Assembly: GCF_022808175.1 (NCBI RefSeq)
Contig: NZ_JALGBX010000001.1
Span: 310,001-374,000 of the forward strand
DNA: 64,000 nt
Source of the DNA: Streptomyces sp. AP-93
GTDB taxonomy: Bacteria; Actinomycetota; Actinomycetes; Streptomycetales; Streptomycetaceae
Reading direction: 5' to 3'
Below are positions 25,137 through 32,971 of the stretch, in pieces. Within the stretch, counting starts at the first letter, position 1; each line of letters begins with the position of its first letter. The notes under the pieces are model-generated. The model ran no database searches. It was not told the origin of the DNA and saw only the letters and a program-made list of their open reading frames with translations. A program made the translations under genes and the position numbers.

Positions 25137-25325
25137 GAAGTCCCGGCAGCAGAACGCCGCCGGGAACCTCGACTCACCCTAGGACAACTCCAAGATCATG
25201 TGTCCCCGACGCCACTACCGACCCCGGCGTCACCCATTCGAGAAGAGCACTGCCATACCCGCCCCGGCCATCGCGCATCATTCATCTCCGGCGACCGGAA
25301 CGGGAACCGAACAAGGGAGGCACGA

Positions 25326-25877
25326 GTGCTCCAGCACCTCATCGCGCAAGACGGGGACCTGCGCATGGTCCCCACCGACCGGGACCAGTTGACCGCCGCC
25401 GTGGAGAAGATCCGCGAGGAGCTGCTGGCGCTTCCCGAAGGGACGGACGGCGACCGGGCTCGGGACCTGACCCGGTGGACCGGCATCGGCCTGATGACCC
25501 TGGGCCACCACGACGACGCACGCGTGTTCCTGCGGCAGGCGCTCGACCTGGCCGCCGCCAGCGGCAACACCCGGGCCGTCATCGCCGCCGAACTCAACCT
25601 CGCCGACGCGTACCGCTACGCCGGTGAGGCGCAGGCCGCGGACGCGTTCTATCGCAGGGCCCTGGACGGCGCCCGAGGCCAGCACCCGGAGCTCGTCGAC
25701 TTCGCCCTCCAGCACCTGGGCAAGCACCTCATGGAACAAGGCGACCTCGCGACGGCCCGCGCCCACCTACAGGAAGCGCTGCGACTGCGGATCACCGAGG
25801 GTGATGCCGGGCTGATCGAATCCACCCAGGCCGCACTCGACCGCGTCGAACTGCTGACGAAGGAGACCACCGCATGA
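25326..25877 (+). CDS. TPR-repeat protein
   Basis: A 183-residue protein with at least three TPR units (GLMTLGHHDDARVFLRQALDLAAASGN; AELNLADAYRYAGEAQAADAFYRRALDGAR; LGKHLMEQGDLATARAHLQEALRLR). The GTG start has 'gggaggcacga' upstream. It overlaps the NUDIX start by four bases. It looks like the sensor half of Streptomyces TPR regulators without an HTH. Possibly a partner of the NUDIX enzyme. Confidence 0.75.
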   Translation: MLQHLIAQDGDLRMVPTDRDQLTAAVEKIREELLALPEGTDGDRARDLTRWTGIGLMTLGHHDDARVFLRQALDLAAASGNTRAVIAAELNLADAYRYAGEAQAADAFYRRALDGARGQHPELVDFALQHLGKHLMEQGDLATARAHLQEALRLRITEGDAGLIESTQAALDRVELLTKETTA

Positions 25878-26356
25878 CATCTGCCCCCGTTCCCGCCCGG
25901 GTACCGCATCACCTCGACGTCCACGTCCTTCTGTACGGCGCCGACGGCTCCGTCCTCTTCGGCCGGCGCCGCGGAAAGCCCGTCTGGCAAGGCTACTTCC
26001 AGCTCCCCTCGGGGCGTCTGGATCCCGGGGAGCCTCTGAGGGCAGGGGCGGCGCGGGAGCTGAAAGAGGAGACCGGCGTCACCGTCGTACCGGAGGCGCT
26101 GGACATGGTCCACGTAGTCCACCACCGCAGCCCCTACGGCACCGACCGGGCCGGCTTCTTCTTCGCCGCGCGCGAGTGGACCGGAACCGTGGTCAACACC
26201 GAGCCCGAGCTGTGCGAGGGATGGGAATGGCGGGCGCCGGGCACCCGTCCCGAGCCGCTCGCGCCCTACCTGGTCCAGGCCCTTGAGCACGTGGCGCAGG
26301 GACTCAGGTACTCCGAATTCGGGTGGACGGACACCTCGGACCGCCGCATGCCGTAG
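25874..26356 (+). CDS. NUDIX hydrolase
   Basis: A 160-residue protein with a complete Nudix box, G-x5-E-x7-REL-x-EE-x-G, at 'SGRLDPGEPLRAGAARELKEETGV' (about residues 51-74). The tail 'GWEWRAPGTRPEPLAPYLVQALEHVAQG' is typical of Streptomyces NTP-pyrophosphohydrolase-like members. It cleaves a nucleoside diphosphate linked to an unknown moiety, with Mg. It is co-translated with the TPR gene. Whether the pair belongs to the RiPP pathway is unclear. Confidence 0.88.
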   Translation: MTSAPVPARVPHHLDVHVLLYGADGSVLFGRRRGKPVWQGYFQLPSGRLDPGEPLRAGAARELKEETGVTVVPEALDMVHVVHHRSPYGTDRAGFFFAAREWTGTVVNTEPELCEGWEWRAPGTRPEPLAPYLVQALEHVAQGLRYSEFGWTDTSDRRMP

Positions 26357-26385
26357 TCCCTGCGCGAGGCGCCGACGGCTCTCAG

Positions 26386-26409
26386 GCCCCCGCCCCCGCG
26401 GCGGGGGCT
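26386..26409 (+). terminator. Terminator after the NUDIX gene
   Basis: The hairpin 'gcccccgccc...gcgggggc' is followed by 'ttcgg'. Confidence 0.6.
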
Positions 26410-26434
26410 TCGGCATGTCCGGCCGGCGTGATAC

Positions 26435-26526
26435 CTACGCACCCCAGCACCTCCGCTACGCAGGAAACCAAACCCCCTACGCCGGAAAGTGACATGCGCT
26501 ACGCAAGGCCGCCAGACCCGCTACGC
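26435..26526 (+). repeat. Five helically phased CTACGC boxes
   Basis: CTACGC occurs at 26435, 26456, 26477, 26499 and 26521, giving spacings of 21, 21, 22 and 22 bp, i.e. two helical turns. Four of the five continue with A (third: CTACGCCGG). All sites face the same side of the DNA and lie 140-230 bp before the DGQHR gene. An iteron, operator or centromere-like array is likely. Confidence 0.8.
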
Positions 26527-26663
26527 AAGAACTTAGCGTCTCAGAATGCGAGTTGATGGGTTGTCATACAACTATGAGCCGTAGTAGCTTCTTCATCAGC
26601 ACCTGACGAACCGACAGGCCCCACCTGGGGTCTGCGACTGCGTGCCCACCGGGAGGACCCGAC

Positions 26664-27845
26664 ATGCCCAAGATCCACATACCCGTCATCGGCTACACGC
26701 AGGGCGGCCGGCAGATGATGACCACCGCCATGTCCGCGGTCGACCTCGTCTCCATGGTCACCAAGCCGAAGGCGTGGGACCCGGCCACGACCTCGGAGCA
26801 CGGCAACCGCGCCCGCGACACCCCGCACATGCTGGGCATCGTGAACTACCTGGAGACCGTGCCGAAGTACGTCATCGGCTGCGCCGTCGTCTACCTCACC
26901 TCGAAGGAAGCGAGCTTCGAGCCCACCACGGTCCCCAACGTGACCACCGAGAACGACGCCGCACAGTTCGGCGTCCTCAGCATCGACATCGGCGCCCGCT
27001 TCGACATCGGCGACGGCCAGCACCGCATCGGCGCCTACGAGAAGATCGTCCAGAGCCGCGACGAAGACGACCCCCTCATCCAGAACCTCCGCAGCGCCGG
27101 GCAGCCCCTGATCATCGTCATCGAGGACGACCCGAAGTCCCGCGCCCAGGACTTCGCCGACCTCCAGCGCAACGTGAAGCCGCCCACGGCCTCCCTCGGC
27201 CAGTCCATGGACCGCCGCCAGCCCATCAACAACGAGCTCTCCGATCTCTTCACCACCGTCCCGCTCCTCGTCGACCGCGTCGAGTACAGCAAGGACAACC
27301 CCGGCAAGCTCTCCGCGAAGCTGTTCAGCTTCAAGACCATCCGCTACGTCTCCGGCCTGCTCCTCGTCGGCAACGGCTACCGTTCCCCGGCCACCATGGA
27401 CAAGGCCGTCAACGCCTGCTTCGAGGGCGAAGCCAACGCCGAGAAGGCCCGCAAGACACTCAAGGACTTCTGGACCACCCTCGGTGAGCTCGTCCGCTTC
27501 GCCGACGTCATCGACGAGGACGTCCCCGTCCCCGAGCTGCGCGAGGCCACCTACCTCACCTCCGCGGGCGTCCTCTACGCCATCGCCTACGCCGTCCACC
27601 AGACGATCCAGACCTACGACATCACCACCCCCGGCGCGGTCCGCGCCCTGGACGACGTCAGCTTCGACCGCGCCCCCAAGGACGGCAACGGCGACCTCGT
27701 GCTCCCGGTGACGGCCGAGCACACCATCTTCGCCGGCACCCTGATCAACGCGCAGAACGGCAAGCTGGAGGCTGGCCGTACCGCCTGGGAGGGCGCGGGG
27801 ATGGTCCTGTACAAGCACATCAAGGAGACCCTCGCCACCGACTGA
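26664..27845 (+). CDS. DGQHR-domain (DndB-like) protein 1
   Basis: A 393-residue protein with the diagnostic 'DIGDGQHRIGAYEKI' (DGQHR at residues 117-121). It also has the helical 'FADLQRNVKPPTASLGQSMDRRQP' typical of the DndB/DGQHR superfamily, including the conserved asparagine-rich turn. DndB regulates DNA phosphorothioation. Solitary DGQHR proteins on mobile elements have unknown roles, and the motif is related to ParB-like active sites. No dndA/C/D/E genes are nearby. The phased CTACGC array directly upstream may be its binding site. The start has 'gggaggacccgac' before ATG. Confidence 0.8.
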   Translation: MPKIHIPVIGYTQGGRQMMTTAMSAVDLVSMVTKPKAWDPATTSEHGNRARDTPHMLGIVNYLETVPKYVIGCAVVYLTSKEASFEPTTVPNVTTENDAAQFGVLSIDIGARFDIGDGQHRIGAYEKIVQSRDEDDPLIQNLRSAGQPLIIVIEDDPKSRAQDFADLQRNVKPPTASLGQSMDRRQPINNELSDLFTTVPLLVDRVEYSKDNPGKLSAKLFSFKTIRYVSGLLLVGNGYRSPATMDKAVNACFEGEANAEKARKTLKDFWTTLGELVRFADVIDEDVPVPELREATYLTSAGVLYAIAYAVHQTIQTYDITTPGAVRALDDVSFDRAPKDGNGDLVLPVTAEHTIFAGTLINAQNGKLEAGRTAWEGAGMVLYKHIKETLATD

Positions 27846-27864
27846 TCCGCGCCCCGCACGGCAC

Positions 27865-27895
27865 GGCCCCGCCCCCCTACACCGGGAGCGGGGCC
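27865..27895 (+). terminator. Terminator after DGQHR gene 1
   Basis: The arms 'ggccccgc' and 'gcggggcc' lie just after the stop. Confidence 0.65.
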
Positions 27896-27928
27896 ACCGC
27901 CTTATCCGGACCCAACGAGAGGAAACCC

Positions 27929-28615
27929 GTGCACATACCTGCCGACAACCACCACATATGCTCCGTCTGCGGAACTAAGACTCAGAAAACCCCCGGCCGA
28001 CACGAGATGGGCCCGCACAACACCCCCGGAAATGAGAAGTGCCCGGCTTCGGGGACGCTCTCCAGCGCAGACCGAACACGGCTCTTCATAGCGGCCCTCG
28101 AACGAGGCGAAGTTCCTTCCCTGCCCGTCCCCGTACGCAGCTCGTTCGGAAGCCCGCTGGCACTGGCGCCCTGGTTCCCCCGCTGGGACGGCAACGCCTA
28201 CCCGTCCATCGCGCTCTTCGCCCGCCGGCGCATGGCCTACTGGCTCCCGGAGACGACCAGCACGGACCACGAAGAGAAGATCCGGGATCTGCTCGGCAAG
28301 CGGGTCCGCCCCCGGTGGGAATCGGAGTACAAGTGCTGGACCGTGGCCGATACCCACTTCCTCGTACTCGCATTCGAACTCCTGCGGCGCTACCCGAAGC
28401 TGTCGATCGGGCGCGAGTACAACCCGCACGAGAAGTGCGTTTGGCGGTGCCGGAACGCCGAGGGCCCCCTGTGCACCTGCTCCTGCCAGGCCCGCAACCA
28501 CGCCGGGGGGCGGTGGAAGGACGGCTGGAACATCCTGTCCGAGGACACCCGCGTCATCGACCGCAGCAGCTGGAGCTGGATGGCCGTCGAGACCAAGACC
28601 CCCGAGACCCTCTGA
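27929..28615 (+). CDS. Hypothetical protein with two Cys clusters, 228 residues
   Basis: The N-terminus has 'HICSVCGTKTQKTPGRHEMGPHN....KCP' (zinc-ribbon-like). The C-terminus has 'CVWRCRNAEGPLCTCSCQARNHAGGRW', rich in cysteine and histidine. The centre, 'ESEYKCWTVADTHFLVLAFELLRRYPKLSIGREYN', looks like a small mixed alpha/beta domain. The GTG start follows 'gagaggaaaccc'. Not recognised. Possibly nucleic-acid binding. Confidence 0.6.
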   Translation: MHIPADNHHICSVCGTKTQKTPGRHEMGPHNTPGNEKCPASGTLSSADRTRLFIAALERGEVPSLPVPVRSSFGSPLALAPWFPRWDGNAYPSIALFARRRMAYWLPETTSTDHEEKIRDLLGKRVRPRWESEYKCWTVADTHFLVLAFELLRRYPKLSIGREYNPHEKCVWRCRNAEGPLCTCSCQARNHAGGRWKDGWNILSEDTRVIDRSSWSWMAVETKTPETL

Positions 28616-28654
28616 CAGTCGCAGTACCCCGACGGGGCCGCCGCACCGGCCCCA

Positions 28655-29029
28655 TCACCACCACGGCCGCGCCGGTCGCGAAGGCGCCGATCGGGTGCCC
28701 AGCCCGTACCGCACCATCCTCTGCTCGCGCGACTCCACCGGGCCCTGCTCCGGCTCAGGCGCCAGCATCTGCGGCTGCTTCGCCCGCGCGTCCTCCACCA
28801 TCCGCTGCTGCCGCATCTTGATGTCCCGCGCGTGCGCGCGGTCCCACTCGGTCCAGTCGCTCTCCGGCTTGGCCATGGCCTCGGCCATCCGCTGCTCATC
28901 GGCGGCCACCGCCTCGTCGTAGCGCTGCCGCTGCTGGTCGTTCCCGAAGTCGACGACGACCGGCACGTCCAGGGCCGGGTCCGGCCTCTCCGCCGACGCC
29001 TCCGGCTTACGCCGCCACGGTGCCCTCAT
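28655..29029 (-). CDS. Hypothetical protein, 124 residues
   Basis: A highly charged, mostly helical protein ('FGNDQQRQRYDEAVAADEQRMAEAMAKPESDWTEWDRAHARDIKMRQQRM') with proline-rich ends. It is the last gene of a three-gene minus-strand operon and starts immediately after the upstream stop. No domain recognised. Confidence 0.55.
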   Translation of the reverse strand: MRAPWRRKPEASAERPDPALDVPVVVDFGNDQQRQRYDEAVAADEQRMAEAMAKPESDWTEWDRAHARDIKMRQQRMVEDARAKQPQMLAPEPEQGPVESREQRMVRYGLGTRSAPSRPARPWW

Positions 29030-29539
29030 CTACGCCTCCTCCTCCGCCACGATGGTGACCTCGTTCTCCGGGTCGACGCCCGGTGGCGGCCCCGGCTTCA
29101 CCGGACGTAGGCCGTCCGGCGCGATCACGGTCCCGTTGTCCTTGGGCATCCCGTTCGGGTAGCGCTCAACCGGCGGCGCCGGCCAGTTCCTGGTGCCTGT
29201 CATCGCCGCCTGCGCCAGCCCCATCAGGAACGGCGTGCGACCCTGCTCCACGTCGTCCCACACCGGCGGCAGCTCCTCGGACGCCCGCAGGCCAGCAGGG
29301 ACCGACCTCTCGGCCGCCTCCCGCCGGGACCGCACCTCGGACAGGGTCGACGTGCCCTGGTCGCTCATCCACGCCCGCTCGGCCGGGTCGGGCGGAAGCT
29401 GCAACCCCTCGCGGGGGTCGTAGTAGAACTGCTCGGCCTCGTTCTGTTCCTGCGAGCCCGGCGGGTTCTGCTTGAGCCAGTAGGCGGCCTTCCATTCCCG
29501 CAGCAGCTTCTTCCGCCGCGACGCCCGATGCTCGCTCAC
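29030..29539 (-). CDS. Hypothetical protein, 169 residues
   Basis: GTG start at 29539 overlaps the upstream stop by four bases (GTGA). Basic N-terminus (SEHRASRRKKLLREWKAAYWLKQNPPG), a helical middle and an acidic tail ending 'NEVTIVAEEEA'. No family recognised. The tight operon suggests that the three products work together. Confidence 0.55.
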   Translation of the reverse strand: MSEHRASRRKKLLREWKAAYWLKQNPPGSQEQNEAEQFYYDPREGLQLPPDPAERAWMSDQGTSTLSEVRSRREAAERSVPAGLRASEELPPVWDDVEQGRTPFLMGLAQAAMTGTRNWPAPPVERYPNGMPKDNGTVIAPDGLRPVKPGPPPGVDPENEVTIVAEEEA

Positions 29540-30033
29540 AGGATGTCCGGCAGGGCCCGCCGCATCCGCTGCGCGGCCTCCCGGCTCAGGCTCTGTTGCG
29601 CCGCGCCGGCCAGCTTGGACTCCCAGAACCCGCCGCCCGAGGTGGTGTTCGCGCTGGCGGTGTAGTCGGCATAGGTCTCTCGCACCCCGCTGTACGCGGC
29701 GTTGTCCTCGCGCACCGCGCCGGGCCCGCGCACCAGCGCCGCCCTCTGCCGGGCCTCGTCCACGGTCGGGGAGTCGGTCAAGTAGACGGCGTTGCCCCGG
29801 GGCAGGGACCGGCCGCCGAACGCCTCGGGGGCCACCGACTGCACGAACGCACCCCGGTCGTGGGCCTCCGTCTGCGTGTTCCACGTCCCGCGCTGGCTGG
29901 AGTAGAGCTGCCACGCGAGCTGAGCGTGCGCGTTGCCGTCGTAGTACGCCTCGCGGTGCATCCGACGAACCTCGGCCTGCTGTGCACGGACGTTATCGAT
30001 GGTGGGGGCTACACATTCGTCGCCCTGGTACAT
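29536..30033 (-). CDS. Hypothetical protein, 165 residues
   Basis: First gene of the three-gene operon. Residues 20-60 contain 'MHREAYYDGNAHAQLAWQLYSSQRGTWNTQTEAHDRG'; the C-terminus is helical. No domain recognised. The genes are shaped like minor structural or element-maintenance proteins, but I cannot assign a role. Confidence 0.55.
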   Translation of the reverse strand: MYQGDECVAPTIDNVRAQQAEVRRMHREAYYDGNAHAQLAWQLYSSQRGTWNTQTEAHDRGAFVQSVAPEAFGGRSLPRGNAVYLTDSPTVDEARQRAALVRGPGAVREDNAAYSGVRETYADYTASANTTSGGGFWESKLAGAAQQSLSREAAQRMRRALPDIL

Positions 30034-30200
30034 GAGGACTCCCGAATACGGCGGAATAGATTCACACCAATTGTCCCTTTATCATGAAGCTGGACGCTAA
30101 CCCTCTACTCCACTCGTGACCGCTCGATCATCGGACCCACCCCCGGCCTCAGACACAGGTGCTATTTCCCGAGAGCCCCGACGACCGAGAAGAGTCCCGC

Positions 30201-30611
30201 GTGGACCCCGAGCAGATCAGCCCACTATCGCCGGACCCGGATCTCCCCGAGAGCCGCGGCATCGCGCTCTCCGCCGACCGGCACCTGAACGCCCGCCAGT
30301 TCGGCCACGGCCTCGAACCGCGCGGTGCCGACCGCTCCGGCGTCGGAACCGGCGCCCCCACCGGCTACACCCTCCCGCACTACGGCAGCACCGGCGAAAG
30401 TTGCGTCCGCCCCCTCGGCGGCGAAGTCAACGACGACGACAACGGCCTCGCCCCCGGCTGCTGCACCGGACCGCCCGGAATGATCACCCGAGGCTCCGAC
30501 ATCACCTTCGACTACGCCGAGCGCAACATCGTCAGCCGGCCCCACCACGGCGCCCGCCGCGAGGACGACGAATTCGCGGACGAGGCGTACCGCAGTCTGG
30601 GGCACCGATGA
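30201..30611 (+). CDS. Hypothetical protein, 136 residues
   Basis: The frame is open from a GTG at 30159; the GTG at 30201 behind 'agaagag' is preferred, giving 'MDPEQISPLSPDPDLPESRG'. Asp/Gly/Pro-rich with 'LAPGCCTGPPGMITRGSDITF'. The stop overlaps the next ATG. No family recognised. Confidence 0.5.
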   Translation: MDPEQISPLSPDPDLPESRGIALSADRHLNARQFGHGLEPRGADRSGVGTGAPTGYTLPHYGSTGESCVRPLGGEVNDDDNGLAPGCCTGPPGMITRGSDITFDYAERNIVSRPHHGARREDDEFADEAYRSLGHR

Positions 30612-30817
30612 CCCACACCTACGGCCGCCCCGAAGGCGCCGCCGCCGCACAGCGCGAACTCGACCGACTCGAACACCGACACCAGGACATCCACAAGAGC
30701 GCGCCCGACTACCCGCACGACCCCAAGCCCGAAGAGATCGACCACCGCGCCGCCCTGTACGCGGCCGTCCCCGGCGACGACCACGGCTGCACCTTCCACA
30801 ACCGAACGAACAACTGA
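30608..30817 (+). CDS. Small hydrophilic protein, 69 residues
   Basis: ATG overlaps the previous stop. His/Asp/Arg-rich, 'LDRLEHRHQDIHKSAPDYPHDPKPEEIDHRAAL'. No domain recognised. Three 'cacaactg' words follow its stop at about 30810-30841, before the terminator. Confidence 0.5.
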   Translation: MTHTYGRPEGAAAAQRELDRLEHRHQDIHKSAPDYPHDPKPEEIDHRAALYAAVPGDDHGCTFHNRTNN

Positions 30818-30844
30818 ACACACAACTGCATACACAACTGAAAG

Positions 30845-30870
30845 AGGGGCCCGACGGGGCCCCTTTCTCG
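30845..30870. terminator. Terminator between convergent genes
   Basis: The stem 'ggggcc/ggcccc' with loop 'cgacg' is followed by 'tttctcg'. Confidence 0.75.
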
Positions 30871-30882
30871 TTGGCAGTGGCC

Positions 30883-31164
30883 TCAGCGGCGCAGGGTCGA
30901 GGACCGCTCCGGATGGGCCTCGCTGACCCCGTGCACGACCTTCACCGACACGTAGTCCGCGTGCAGCACCGCGACCACGTCGTTGACCGCGTGCCGGTCG
31001 AACTCGGCGGCCCCGCGCTCTGCGTTCCACGTGAACACGTTCGGCAGGGCGTCCGCCACCCAGTTGTGCGTCTCCGCGTCGTAGTCCGCGGGCATCGTCA
31101 GCCTCGCCGGCGCGTGCCTGCTGTCGGTGGGGACGAAGATCTTCGGCATGTCGTTCTCGTTCAT
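30883..31164 (-). CDS. Hypothetical protein, 93 residues
   Basis: The ATG at 31164 is chosen because 'aaggag' lies six bases upstream; a second ATG is adjacent. Mixed alpha/beta small protein with 'NVFTWNAERGAAEFDRHAVNDVVAVLHADYVSVKVVHG'. It is the last gene, separated by a short plus-strand gene, of the minus-strand series that runs down from 34.7 kb. Confidence 0.55.
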   Translation of the reverse strand: MNENDMPKIFVPTDSRHAPARLTMPADYDAETHNWVADALPNVFTWNAERGAAEFDRHAVNDVVAVLHADYVSVKVVHGVSEAHPERSSTLRR

Positions 31165-31223
31165 CATGTTCTCCTTCGTAGATCCCCCCTGTGCGGGCAC
31201 TGCTGGTACGGCACCCTTGACGC

Positions 31224-31460
31224 ATGAAGCTGCCCCGAGCCGCCTGCCCGATCTGCGAGAAGCCGGTGTCACTGCTGCCCACCCGCAGGAGCGGGCACGG
31301 TAGCCTCCATGATCACAAGCGCAACGCCCGCGCCCTCGTGCTCTGCGAAGGGAGCATGACTCACGTTCCCTACGGCGACGCGGTGGGATGGCAGGAGACC
31401 CTCCCGGAAGACGCGGACCGGGCAGTGGCTCCGGTGGCTGAGACCCTGGCCCTTTTCTAG
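31224..31460 (+). CDS. Small zinc-ribbon-like protein, 78 residues
   Basis: 'ACPICEKPVSLLP' supplies a C-x2-C pair. 'GHGSLHDHKRNARALVLCEGSMTH' supplies histidines and a third cysteine. It is wedged between minus-strand genes and overlaps the next one by four bases. The pattern is common on Streptomyces phages and elements. Function unknown. Confidence 0.6.
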   Translation: MKLPRAACPICEKPVSLLPTRRSGHGSLHDHKRNARALVLCEGSMTHVPYGDAVGWQETLPEDADRAVAPVAETLALF

Positions 31461-31744
31461 CGGGCGAAGGCCGGATTGACCGCCGGCACCACTTCGGGCA
31501 GCTCCTCCAGCGCTTCGATGTCCTCCGCGCTGATGAAGTGGCGAAAGGTGTGTCCTTCCAGGTGGTTGACGGCCGTCGGACCGTGGTTCTCGTCCATCAC
31601 GAACGCGGTGCGCCTGCTATTGGCTCGGACGTCCCACGCGTGGACGGGGAGGATGATGTCGTCGCCGCCCCCGTCCGGCGCGAACAGGGCATGCCAGCCG
31701 TGCGTCTCGGGGTACGAGGCGACGACGTCGGTGTTCTGGAGCAT
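31457..31744 (-). CDS. Hypothetical protein, 95 residues
   Basis: The ATG follows 'caggagaaccacac'. Small soluble protein ('GWHALFAPDGGGDDIILPVHAWDVRANSRRTAFVMDE'). No domain recognised. It shares the spacing and start context of the neighbouring minus-strand genes. Confidence 0.55.
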   Translation of the reverse strand: MLQNTDVVASYPETHGWHALFAPDGGGDDIILPVHAWDVRANSRRTAFVMDENHGPTAVNHLEGHTFRHFISAEDIEALEELPEVVPAVNPAFAR

Positions 31745-31797
31745 GTGTGGTTCTCCTGATTCGGGGGGCGCTGGGGGCCTTCTGCGGCGGGGGCGGG

Positions 31798-32169
31798 TCA
31801 CTGCCGGGCGTACCCTTCGAGGCGCGTGGCGAAGGCGTCCAGCTCGCGCAGGCTCCTGCGCAGGTTCAGCGCCAGCTCCGTCGCGTGCTCCGCGGTGACG
31901 TTCTCCTCGACCGCGGAGACCCTGGCCAGCCCGTCGGCTTGTACGTGGAGTTCGAGGAGCCTCCGGTCGATGGCCTTGAGATCGAGCGATCCTTCGCGGA
32001 TCATCTGGCGTGGACGCGTCACGGGGACGCCAGCCAAGGGCTCCGTCGAGAGCGCGGTCCGCTCCCAGTGCTCCTCCAGACAGGCGGCGCAGTACTCCTC
32101 TTCGGGGCACTGGGAGCAGCCGTCGTCTTCGACTGCCGCCGCTGATGCCGCGATCTCGGTCATGGTCAT
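31798..32169 (-). CDS. Small Cys-rich and coiled-coil protein, 123 residues
   Basis: An N-terminal 'CSQCPEEEYCAACLEEHWE' gives four cysteines plus histidine as a possible zinc site. A long helix (IDRRLLELHVQADGLARVSAVEENVTAEHATELALNLRRSLRELDAFATRL) follows, likely a coiled coil. Start ATG at 32169 behind 'caggagaacggc'. Function unknown. Confidence 0.6.
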   Translation of the reverse strand: MTMTEIAASAAAVEDDGCSQCPEEEYCAACLEEHWERTALSTEPLAGVPVTRPRQMIREGSLDLKAIDRRLLELHVQADGLARVSAVEENVTAEHATELALNLRRSLRELDAFATRLEGYARQ

Positions 32170-32231
32170 GCCGTTCTCCTGGTTCGGGGGTGTTGGTGTG
32201 GGGGCCGTCTGCGGCGTCGCTGGCGGGCGGG

Positions 32232-32474
32232 TCACGCTGTCGCGGCGCTCAACTCATCGGCCCCCGCGAGGAAGCGGGCCAGCAGCTCGGCGTAGGTGAA
32301 CTGCCCGTGTGTGCGGAAGAGGGCCAGCAGCTCGGTGTGGGCGTGCCTTTCGTCCGCGTCGAGCGCGGCGATCTCCTTGGCCTGGGTCTCGGCGAGCGCG
32401 GCGGTCTGCATGATGTGGGTCTCGATGAGATCGGCGATCTTGAGGCGCGCGTCGGCGTCGAGGTTGTTGGACAT
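32232..32474 (-). CDS. Small helical protein, 80 residues
   Basis: Almost entirely helical ('ADLIETHIMQTAALAETQAKEIAALDADERHAHTELLALFRTHGQFTYAELLARFLAG'). No domain recognised. Same operon context as its neighbours. Confidence 0.55.
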   Translation of the reverse strand: MSNNLDADARLKIADLIETHIMQTAALAETQAKEIAALDADERHAHTELLALFRTHGQFTYAELLARFLAGADELSAATA

Positions 32475-32510
32475 GGCGGTGCCTTTCGACGGGGAATCGG
32501 TTCTGCGGAG

Positions 32511-32729
32511 TCAGGCGGGGAGGTACGGGGACCACTCGGTCTCGGCGCTCCACACGCCGGCCTCCTTGTCGAAGCCGAGCAGGCGTTCGTAGGAGGCCAC
32601 GGCGTCGAAGGGGCGGGTGAAGTAGCGGTGTTTGACCTGCGCCCCACTCTCGGTCATCCAGCGAACGACGTAGAGGTGCCCCGCGCGGGGGGCCAACGGG
32701 TTCTCCATATAAGGGGTATTCGGGGTCAT
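32511..32729 (-). CDS. Small protein, 72 residues, unknown
   Basis: 'GHLYVVRWMTESGAQVKHRYFTRPFDAVASYERLLG' suggests a compact beta-alpha domain. The ATG at 32729 is used; 32708 is also possible, and neither has a strong ribosome site. Confidence 0.5.
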   Translation of the reverse strand: MTPNTPYMENPLAPRAGHLYVVRWMTESGAQVKHRYFTRPFDAVASYERLLGFDKEAGVWSAETEWSPYLPA

Positions 32730-32845
32730 ATGTCCATTGTGGGGCCCTCGGCGCGATCCGCAAGGGACCGCCGTCAGGTTCATCCGCGCGGCCTCGGACC
32801 TGGCCTAAGACCCAGTTGCGCGGACGTGAGTTCGAGGTCCGCGGC

Positions 32846-32971
32846 TCACTCTTCCCCCACGATGGTCACGCGGGGGCCGGGCGGGGGGCCGACACCGGAG
32901 AGCATGGCCCTGTTCAACCACCAGAGCGTCTCGGGATCTTCCTCGGGCGCCCCGTCGGGATGCAGGTCCAT
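32846..32971 (-). CDS. Small protein, 41 residues, coupled to the DnaC-like gene
   Basis: The ATG overlaps the TGA of the upstream ATPase gene (TGATG). 'MDLHPDGAPEEDPETLWWLNRAMLSGV' then a Pro/Gly-rich tail. Strict coupling suggests a small accessory partner of the ATPase. No family recognised. Confidence 0.5.
   Translation of the reverse strand: MDLHPDGAPEEDPETLWWLNRAMLSGVGPPPGPRVTIVGEE

Noticed and set aside
26664..27845. A complete Dnd phosphorothioation system
   Set aside because: Only DndB-like proteins are present; no cysteine desulfurase, DndC, DndD or DndE genes were seen.
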